Positions 41,895-47,713 of a stretch of 47,713 nucleotides of DNA are shown piece after piece (position 1 is the stretch's first letter; each line of letters starts with the position of its first letter). Source of the DNA: Desulfovibrio sp. (lineage in GTDB: Bacteria > Desulfobacterota > Desulfovibrionia > Desulfovibrionales > Desulfovibrionaceae); assembly GCA_017415765.1 (NCBI GenBank), contig JAFQED010000051.1:1-47713 (forward strand). The letters run 5' to 3'. The translations under genes and the position numbers were made by a program. The notes beneath the pieces are model-generated. The model did not search any database and had not been told where the DNA came from. It saw only the letters and a program-made list of their open reading frames with translations.

Positions 41895-42740
41895 CTACAG
41901 GGATGCGCTGGCGTGGCGTGCTGCGTGGCAGTTGAGGTTCACTGCCACGGGCAGCATGGCGATATGGGTGGCTGCCCATTCAATATGCACTGCAAGTGCT
42001 GTGGTGCGCCCCCCCAAGCCTTGCGGGCCAATACCAGTTTTATTGCAGAGTGTGAGCAGCTCTTCCTCAAGGGCCGCATAGCGCGGATGGGGATTGCGAC
42101 TGCCAAGGTCTCGCGCTGCTGCCCGCTTGGCGCACAGGGCCGCCACTTCCATATTACCGCCCAGCCCCACGCCCACTACCAGCGGCGGGCAGGCACTTGG
42201 CCCAGCCGTCTGCACGGCCTCCAGCACTGTCTGGCGTACACCGTCCAGCCCATCGGCCGGAGTGAGCATCTTGAGCAGGCTTTTGTTTTCGGAGCCGGCC
42301 CCCTTGGGGGCCAGTCGCAGGTGCAGCCTGTCGCCGGGGACAAGACGCAGATGGATGATGGCGGGGCTATTGTCCCCGGTGTTGGTACGTTCAAACAGCG
42401 GTTCAGCCACGCAGGACTTGCGCAAATACCCCTGGACATAGCCTTGCCGTACCCCCTCGTGGATGGCAGCCTCAAAATCGCCCCCCACGATGTGTGCATC
42501 CTGCCCCAGTTCTGCAAAAACCACGGCCAGTCCCGTGTCCTGACAGATGGGCATATGCTCTGCGGAGGCAATGCTGGCATTTTCCTGAAGTTGGGCCAGG
42601 ATCTCGCGTCCTGCGGGCGAAGGCTCCTGACTGGCAGCCCGTGACAGGGCATCGCGCACACTCAGGGGCAGGTGGCAGCAGGCTTCAATGGCCAAACGGG
42701 CCACGGTATCGGTGATGGTCTGGGCGTGGATTACGCGCAT
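41895..42740 (-). CDS. Fumarate hydratase class I, alpha subunit
   Basis: The 281-aa subunit carries the 4Fe-4S cluster that converts fumarate and malate. Cysteines sit in MPICQDTGLAVVF, in the VGVGLGGNMEVAALCAKRA region and in LCNKTGIGPQGLGG. GSENKSLLKML and NTGDNSPAIIH are family blocks. GAGGAGGCAAG precedes the ATG. It forms an operon with the beta gene. Fumarase feeds fumarate reduction and oxidation in sulfate reducers. Confidence 0.94.
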   Translation of the reverse strand: MRVIHAQTITDTVARLAIEACCHLPLSVRDALSRAASQEPSPAGREILAQLQENASIASAEHMPICQDTGLAVVFAELGQDAHIVGGDFEAAIHEGVRQGYVQGYLRKSCVAEPLFERTNTGDNSPAIIHLRLVPGDRLHLRLAPKGAGSENKSLLKMLTPADGLDGVRQTVLEAVQTAGPSACPPLVVGVGLGGNMEVAALCAKRAAARDLGSRNPHPRYAALEEELLTLCNKTGIGPQGLGGRTTALAVHIEWAATHIAMLPVAVNLNCHAARHASASL

Positions 42741-42749
42741 CTTGCCTCC

Positions 42750-43928
42750 TCAGAAAACTTCTTCCACCACTGCGGCGGCCAGCATCCGGCCAGAGGCGTC
42801 ATAGAGGGCGGCCACCTGTCCGGGGGCAGTGGGGAAACATGGCTCATGTAAATGTATCTCCATGCACTGCTCCGCGCCATTTCCAGTCAGTCGCACCGTG
42901 GAGGGCTGGCATTGCTGACGATGGCGCAGTCGAACCAGCGGATTTGCGGGCCACATGGCGAGAGGCGCAAGGATGTTGGCAGGCCCGGTGCGGCACGCCT
43001 TCATGCCCAGCAGGGAGCGCGGCCCGACAATAAGGGCGTTTTGGGCGTATTTTTTCCGCAGGACGTAGAGAGGTTCGGTATGGGCAATCCCCAGCCCCTT
43101 GCGCTGGCCTTCTGTATAACGCCAAAGGCCCTGATGCCGTCCCACGGAGGGCAGGGCAGCCGCAGCACCGCCTTTCTGTCCAGCCAACAGGATGGGCCCA
43201 TCACCGGGGACATGGATGCCCAAATCCTGCCAGAGGTGTTGCAGTAAGGCATGATAGGCCGCATCTTCCGCAGGGATGAAACAAATATCCTGGCTTTCGC
43301 CGGATAGGGGAGTAGTGAGGCCGGCTTCCTGCACAAAACGGATATTGTCTGCCTTGTTGCGTCCGGCCAGGGGAAAGATGGCGCGTGCCAGAGCCTTTGG
43401 CGGCACAAGACCCAGAAAATAGCTTTGATCCTTGGACTGGTCTGCGGCGGCGGCCAGCCCGCCAAAAAGGGGGGGGCAGTCCCTGTCAGCTCCATTACCG
43501 CAGTCCTTCGCATCGTCCCCCCCCGCACTGTTATGCTGTGGGGGAAGCAGGCGGGCATAATGCCCGGTTGCAAGGCGTTCTGCCCCAAGTGCGCGGGCAG
43601 CGTCTAACAGCAGACCAAACTTGATGGCACGGTTACAGAGGGCGCAGGGGTTGGGAGTGTGCCCGGCGGCATAGGCACGGGCAAAAACGTCCATGACTTC
43701 CCGCCGAAAAGCCTCACGCAAATCCACGCAATGCAGGGGGATCCCCAGAGTGGCGCATTGCGCGGTAAGCCCCGGCAGTGGGTCAGGCTCTGGTGCGGGC
43801 AAAAAACGCCCGTGCAGGGCCACAAGATCATAGCCGGCACGTTGGAGAAGCAGCAGGGCGCACAGGCTGTCCACTCCGCCGCTTACAGCAACGGCCACGC
43901 GGCCCAATGCGCCCTCCGGCATGGGCAT
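42750..43928 (-). CDS. mnmA: tRNA-specific 2-thiouridylase MnmA
   Basis: The 392-aa enzyme thiolates U34 of Lys, Glu and Gln tRNAs. It has the PP-loop AVSGGVDS (about 14-21), the catalytic cysteine pair in NPCALCNRAIKFG and SQDICFIP, ATGHYARL, KDQSYFLG and the tRNA-contacting YTEGQRKGLGIA. Between ATGHYARL and KDQSYFLG lies an unusual low-complexity stretch of about 40 residues rich in Gly, Asp and Ala with two extra cysteines. It starts directly at the glnQ stop, so it is likely coupled to the transporter genes. Confidence 0.95.
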   Translation of the reverse strand: MPMPEGALGRVAVAVSGGVDSLCALLLLQRAGYDLVALHGRFLPAPEPDPLPGLTAQCATLGIPLHCVDLREAFRREVMDVFARAYAAGHTPNPCALCNRAIKFGLLLDAARALGAERLATGHYARLLPPQHNSAGGDDAKDCGNGADRDCPPLFGGLAAAADQSKDQSYFLGLVPPKALARAIFPLAGRNKADNIRFVQEAGLTTPLSGESQDICFIPAEDAAYHALLQHLWQDLGIHVPGDGPILLAGQKGGAAAALPSVGRHQGLWRYTEGQRKGLGIAHTEPLYVLRKKYAQNALIVGPRSLLGMKACRTGPANILAPLAMWPANPLVRLRHRQQCQPSTVRLTGNGAEQCMEIHLHEPCFPTAPGQVAALYDASGRMLAAAVVEEVF

Positions 43929-44678
43929 CTACAGCACCTGATTCAGGAATTGGCGTAAACGCGGATGGCGCGGTGAGTTGAAGAGCGCGTCCGGGCTACC
44001 CTGCTCCACTATCTGGCCGTGATCCATAAAGATACAGCGGTCGGCCACGGTACGGGCAAAGCCCATTTCGTGGGTAACGCAGACCATGGTCATGCCTTCT
44101 TCTGCCAGTTTGACCATAACGTCCAGCACTTCGCCCACCATTTCGGGGTCAAGGGCTGAGGTCGGCTCGTCAAAGAGCATAATGGCCGGCTGCATGGCCA
44201 GGGCCCGCGCAATGGCTACGCGCTGCTGCTGCCCACCCGAAAGCATGGCAGGATAGACATTGGCTTTGTCACTGATGCCTACCTTTTTGAGCAGGCCAAG
44301 AGCGCGCTGTTCAGCTTCCTCACGCGAGAGGCCCAGCAACTTGATGGGGGCCATGGTCAGGTTTTGCAGGACTGTCTTGTGCGGGAAAAGATTGAATTGC
44401 TGGAACACCATACCCAGATTGCGCCGGATGAGGTTGATGTCGTTTTCCGGGGCCATGATGTCCTGCCCCTGAACGCGGATTTCGCCCTTGTCGATCTCTT
44501 CCAGCCGATTGATGGAGCGCAGCAGGGTGGACTTGCCGGAACCGGATGGCCCGATGATGACAACCCGTTCGCCTGAGGCCACATCCAGATTTACATCCTG
44601 CAGTGCCGGGAGCTGTCCAAAATACTTCCATACATTGCGTATGGTTATGATGGGGGCGGCAGTCTTACTTTCCGTCAT
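43929..44678 (-). CDS. glnQ: Polar amino-acid ABC transporter ATPase
   Basis: The 249-aa ATPase of the GlnQ/HisP family has Walker [11 protein letters not shown]-loop [17 protein letters not shown], signature [15 protein letters not shown], Walker [14 protein letters not shown], and [20 protein letters not shown], all typical. It overlaps the permease gene by 14 nt. The substrate is set by the binding protein and is probably glutamine or a basic amino acid. Confidence 0.95.
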   Translation of the reverse strand: MTESKTAAPIITIRNVWKYFGQLPALQDVNLDVASGERVVIIGPSGSGKSTLLRSINRLEEIDKGEIRVQGQDIMAPENDINLIRRNLGMVFQQFNLFPHKTVLQNLTMAPIKLLGLSREEAEQRALGLLKKVGISDKANVYPAMLSGGQQQRVAIARALAMQPAIMLFDEPTSALDPEMVGEVLDVMVKLAEEGMTMVCVTHEMGFARTVADRCIFMDHGQIVEQGSPDALFNSPRHPRLRQFLNQVL

Positions 44679-45471
44679 AGTAATTGAGCCTCGATTCCAT
44701 GATGCTCACGCATTTGGAGAGTATCAGCGTGATGATGAGGTAGATGAGGGCAATGATGGTATAGGTTTCAAAATAGAGATATGTAGTGCCTACAAAACTG
44801 CGCGCACAGTGCATAAGGTCTGGAACGGCCATGATGGAAACAAGGGATGTATCCTTGAGCATGGCGATACATTCATTGCCCACGGGCGGTAAAATGGTGC
44901 GCCAGGCTTGTGGCAGTACCACATAAAACATGGTCTGGAAGCGGTTAAAGCCCAGAGAACGCGCAGCTTCACTCTGCCCCTTGGAGATGGCCAGGATCCC
45001 CGCGCGGAAAACTTCACCCATATAGGCACCATAGCAGAAACTGATGGCAATGACCGCCGATGTCGTGCCGGAAACCAGAAAGAAACGGGACAGAGCGTAA
45101 TAGATGTAAAAAATCTGTACCAGCAGTGGGATGCCGCGTATGACCTCCACATAGGTAGAGGCCAGAAGATTGATAAAGCGATTGCGTGAAATCCGGCCAA
45201 GGCCGGTCACAAGCCCCAGGGGGACGGCACAGCAAATGGAAAGCACCGTAATTTTGAAGGTGATCAGTACCCCATCGGGCAAAAGGTATGACAGGATTTC
45301 TCTGTATGGCTCCGGCCAGAACAGGCAAAGGGCCAGCAGCGCGGCAATGGCCCCCGCCAGTGCGATGGACCAGGCGTTGATCAGGCGGGATTCGCGGGGA
45401 TCCGGTATGGAAGCCCCGTCAGTGACCATAACGATGTTGCCCTTGCTGTGGCTGTTCTCGGTATTGGGCAT
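44665..45471 (-). CDS. glnP: Polar amino-acid ABC transporter permease
   Basis: The 268-aa inner-membrane protein of the HisMQ/GlnP family has an N-terminal cytoplasmic tail of about 33 residues, a membrane helix ([15 protein letters not shown]), and the permease core with [40 protein letters not shown], the EAA loop [20 protein letters not shown] and [30 protein letters not shown] precedes the ATG. No second permease is present, so it may act as a homodimer. Confidence 0.94.
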   Translation of the reverse strand: MPNTENSHSKGNIVMVTDGASIPDPRESRLINAWSIALAGAIAALLALCLFWPEPYREILSYLLPDGVLITFKITVLSICCAVPLGLVTGLGRISRNRFINLLASTYVEVIRGIPLLVQIFYIYYALSRFFLVSGTTSAVIAISFCYGAYMGEVFRAGILAISKGQSEAARSLGFNRFQTMFYVVLPQAWRTILPPVGNECIAMLKDTSLVSIMAVPDLMHCARSFVGTTYLYFETYTIIALIYLIITLILSKCVSIMESRLNYYDGK

Positions 45472-45534
45472 GTGCGCTACCTTTGGCTGGGGGAGGAGGG
45501 CCGCAACCCTCCTCCGGGATAGGGAAAGTCCTGG

Positions 45535-46275
45535 CTAGTTTGCGCCCATCCACTTTTCGATGAGCTTGTCGTGCGTGCCGGATTCGCGCACCTTCTTGAT
45601 GCCCTCGTTCAGCTTGGCCACCAGGTCGGCACGACCCTTGCGGACAGTGAAGCCATAAAGTTCCGGGTCACCTGTCTTGAAGGAGAGGTTGAGCTTGCCG
45701 GCATAGTCGGCCTTCTTGTTCACATAGTAAAGGGCCACGGGGTCATCGCAGATAACGGCGTCAATACGGCCGCTGACGAGATCCTGAATGGCGAGGCCCA
45801 CATCGTTGTATTCACGGATGTCAGCACCCACATTGGCCTTGCGCATGACAAAGATGCCGGTGGTACCGATCTGGCCACCGACCTTCTTGCCCTTCAGCTC
45901 TTCAAGGCTCTTGATGCTGGTGCCAGCAGGCAGCACCACGGCCTGAAGCACTTCATAGTAAGGATCGGAAAAGTCAAACTGCTTTTTGCGCTCTTCTGTA
46001 ATGGTGGTAGAAGAAGCCACGATGTCATACTTGCCGGTGGCCACACCACCAAAGATGCCATCCCAAGCAATGTTCAGGGTTTCCACCTCAAAACCTGCGG
46101 CCTTGGCCACTTCGCGGATATATTCAACGCCAAAGCCTGCGGGCTGCTTGTCATCACCCAGCATTTCCATGGGCGGCCAGGTGCAGTCGCTGGCAACAGT
46201 GTACTTTTCGGCGGCTACGGCCTGCCCGCAGCAGAGGGTCAGGGCCAGCAGGGCAAGGGTGATTTTGCGGAACAT
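45535..46275 (-). CDS. Polar amino-acid ABC transporter substrate-binding protein
   Basis: The 246-aa precursor has a signal peptide MFRKITLALLALTLCCGQAV with cleavage near AVA-A. The mature type II binding protein begins YTVASDCTWPPMEML and has GFGVEYIREVAKAAGFEV, VASSTTITEERKKQFDFSDP-like block and DLVSGRIDAVICDD, with the conserved Arg-containing ligand region typical of glutamine and basic amino-acid binders. GGAGGCATT precedes the ATG. It leads the transporter operon. Confidence 0.94.
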   Translation of the reverse strand: MFRKITLALLALTLCCGQAVAAEKYTVASDCTWPPMEMLGDDKQPAGFGVEYIREVAKAAGFEVETLNIAWDGIFGGVATGKYDIVASSTTITEERKKQFDFSDPYYEVLQAVVLPAGTSIKSLEELKGKKVGGQIGTTGIFVMRKANVGADIREYNDVGLAIQDLVSGRIDAVICDDPVALYYVNKKADYAGKLNLSFKTGDPELYGFTVRKGRADLVAKLNEGIKKVRESGTHDKLIEKWMGAN

Positions 46276-46342
46276 AATGCCTCCAGTATAAGCGATTTGT
46301 TGTTGGTGTCCGGCCCGAATCTGGGCGCGAGACCGAACAAAA

Positions 46343-46364
46343 ACAGAAAATATATTTTATCTGT
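46343..46364. promoter_or_regulatory. AT-rich palindrome in the divergent gap
   Basis: ACAGA-AAATATATTT-TATCTGT is an imperfect 22-bp palindrome with an A/T core, 68 bp before the binding-protein gene and 177 bp before the divergent SprA-type gene. It is a candidate operator for either gene. I cannot assign a regulator. I see no convincing promoter in 46276-46540. Confidence 0.35.
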
Positions 46365-46540
46365 GGGGGGGCATGGCGTCAAGGGAAGCTCTGCGATTTG
46401 CCACAGGTAATAATATGGCAGAAATTTTTATGGAAGCCCCTAAAGTTTGGCAGAAGTTTGCCGATTGTAATGCTGTAAAGCTTTTTTGTGGCCGGGGATG
46501 TGCCCTGCCATATAGGCCAACACGGTCAACAGGAAAAACT

Positions 46541-47515
46541 ATGGAAGTACTTGGGGGCATTGCGCCCCGCCCGGCCAACCCGGTTCATTCCGTCAGCGCA
46601 GCCAATGCTGTATCCCCTTCCCCGGACAGGCGGGAAGGGGCGCAGTCGTCCTTTGCCGGGGCCTTTGGCTTTGCGGGGCTTGCCGATTATGGCACGAAGA
46701 AGGCAGCAGGCGGGGCTGGTGCAGACGCACAGGGCGGAGATGGTGCGCTGGGTGGCATTGCTGCCCGGGTTGACAGTGTCCAGCTGAGCCCGGAGGCGCA
46801 ACAGCAGTTGCGTGAGCTGCGCCAGCGCGATGCCGAAGTCCGCGCTCACGAGCAGGCCCACGTGGCCGCTGGTGGATCTCATGTGGTGGGCGGGCCAAGC
46901 TATGTCTATCAGCAGGGGCCGGACGGGAAGCAGTACGCCATTGGGGGCGAGGTCTCCATAGATACTTCACCCGTGGCGGGCGATCCAGAAGCCACGGCCG
47001 AGAAGGCCCGGCAAGTACGGCGTGCGGCCTTGGCTCCGGCCCAGCCTTCGGCCACTGACAGACAGGTAGCGGCAGAAGCCTCTGCCACGGAAGCTGAGGC
47101 CCGGCAGGAAGAGCGGGAAGAGCGGGAAGCTGATTCCCGCAAGAACAGCCGGGCAGAAGGGCGTATTGCACCTGAAGGGGCTGCGGGGGCCATTCCCCGG
47201 ACTGTGGACTGGAATGTTGGGCAGCCTGCCGATGTGGCCGCCAACACCCCGGACACAGACAGGCTGACTGCTACAGGCGAGGCGGTAGCTGAAGAGAAGA
47301 ACAGCCCCTTGGCAGTCTCCTTGTCAGACAGGCTGGCAGACTGGCGCGAAGGGGAAATGCGCCAACAACAGCAAGCTGCACAGGAGTTCAGCCAGCGTGA
47401 CAATGGCTGGCTTGCCATGCAGCGGGCCGCCTGGGCCTATGCCGCCATGCGCCAGCAGGGCATCATGCCAACCACTCTTGCGCCCGGTGGGACGGGGATA
47501 TCCCTCTTGGTGTAA
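46541..47515 (+). CDS. SprA-type putative metalloprotease
   Basis: The 324-aa product has a disordered N-terminus (1-80), then QLSPEAQQQLRELRQRDAEV and RAHEQAHVAAGG, containing an HExxH-like zinc motif (HEQAH), followed by GGPSYVYQQGPDGKQYAIGG and EVSIDTSPVAGDPEATAEKA. This is the SprA-related catalytic core (family knowledge, by eye). The rest is a long Ala/Glu/Arg-rich region with an EEREEREA stretch and probably helical or disordered. The substrate is unknown. The ATG follows AGGAAAAACT. An upstream extension to 46373 is unlikely. Confidence 0.88.
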   Translation: MEVLGGIAPRPANPVHSVSAANAVSPSPDRREGAQSSFAGAFGFAGLADYGTKKAAGGAGADAQGGDGALGGIAARVDSVQLSPEAQQQLRELRQRDAEVRAHEQAHVAAGGSHVVGGPSYVYQQGPDGKQYAIGGEVSIDTSPVAGDPEATAEKARQVRRAALAPAQPSATDRQVAAEASATEAEARQEEREEREADSRKNSRAEGRIAPEGAAGAIPRTVDWNVGQPADVAANTPDTDRLTATGEAVAEEKNSPLAVSLSDRLADWREGEMRQQQQAAQEFSQRDNGWLAMQRAAWAYAAMRQQGIMPTTLAPGGTGISLLV

Positions 47516-47713
47516 GGCAGAAAATACGTCTCCCCCCTCCTCATTCTTCATGGGACTGCCTTGGGCATCCTTGCAGGGCAATCGCGTGAAGGGCAATTAC
47601 TCTTTACAGACAGTGGATTTTGTTTGATTGGCAGACTTGGGAAATGCTGTTTTGGCTTTGGTAGTCTTGATATTGTCACAAGTCTCCGTCAAAAACAGCC
47701 TTTTCCGCGCTGG
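47516..47713. other. Right-edge intergenic DNA
   Basis: I find no gene, RNA or clear hairpin here. The last 15 bases (CTTTTCCGCGCTGG) faintly resemble the inside of the repeat family but are too short to call. Confidence 0.4.

Noticed and set aside
46282-46310. TATACT just upstream of the amino-acid binding-protein gene as its -10
   Set aside because: Transcription would begin at the start codon and omit the good Shine-Dalgarno site.
46455-46473. Possible sigma-54 promoter TTGGCAGAAGTTTGCC before the SprA-type gene
   Set aside because: The GG and GC elements are 11 rather than 12 bp apart, and sigma-54 promoters rarely tolerate this.
47690-47713. Possible fourth repeat copy at the right edge
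   Set aside because: Only about ten bases resemble the element's interior, and neither end is present.

Overview
The window looks like a chromosomal segment of a sulfate-reducing deltaproteobacterium of the Desulfovibrio group. The inference rests on a short flagellin behind a sigma-54 promoter, an outer-membrane porin of the type dominant in Desulfovibrio, a stand-alone IMP cyclohydrolase, an HflX with a long N-terminal extension, and GC-rich core genes with clear Shine-Dalgarno sites. No phage, plasmid, CRISPR or large genomic island is visible. Most of the DNA is ordinary core genome. The accessory signal is concentrated in the first 10 kb.

Layout. (1) 1-960: a cut-off reading frame at the left edge, tRNA-Arg(CCU), the last codons of an IS30-type transposase and the first of three copies of an unusual ~190-bp repeat. 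(2) 959-2522: a small unknown gene, then flagellin with a textbook -24/-12 promoter. (3) 2716-6929: rnc and xth on the minus strand, repeat copy 2, then IMP cyclohydrolase and hflX on the plus strand. (4) 7004-8416: flgB-flgC-fliE, again behind a sigma-54 promoter. (5) 8483-13291: a DEDDh exonuclease, an unknown gene, repeat copy 3, two membrane-fusion proteins without pumps, a small lipoprotein and a YigZ-type protein. (6) 13581-15497: arginine decarboxylase. (7) 15617-27311, all minus strand: thrS-infC-rpmI-rplT-pheS-(secreted protein)-pheT-merR-rpe-tkt-pgk, joining translation genes to pentose and glycolytic enzymes, preceded by tRNA-Val(GAC). (8) 27591-33603: trmFO, dut, argD, a small zinc-finger gene, folD, an HD phosphohydrolase and argB. 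(9) 33804-38474: a complete branched-chain amino-acid ABC transporter livKHMGF, then a DUF554 membrane protein. (10) 39340-42740: a porin with Fur-like sites and a two-subunit class I fumarase. (11) 42750-46275: mnmA and a polar amino-acid ABC transporter. (12) 46541-47515: a SprA-type putative metalloprotease.

How it works together. Motility genes here depend on sigma-54. The thrS operon seems to be controlled by a terminator only 22 nt before the thrS start, so its transcripts probably begin upstream, perhaps at the tRNA-Val promoter. Amino-acid uptake (liv and the polar transporter), arginine synthesis (argB, argD) and arginine decarboxylation (speA) lie within about 33 kb but in separate units.

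The most distinctive feature is the repeat family at 631-818, 4348-4536 and 9473-9662. It has TA-bounded imperfect terminal inverted repeats and a mosaic interior of short hairpin modules, each followed by a GGACAAG-type linker, that differ between copies. It resembles a non-autonomous (MITE-like) element, and I do not recognise it as a described family.
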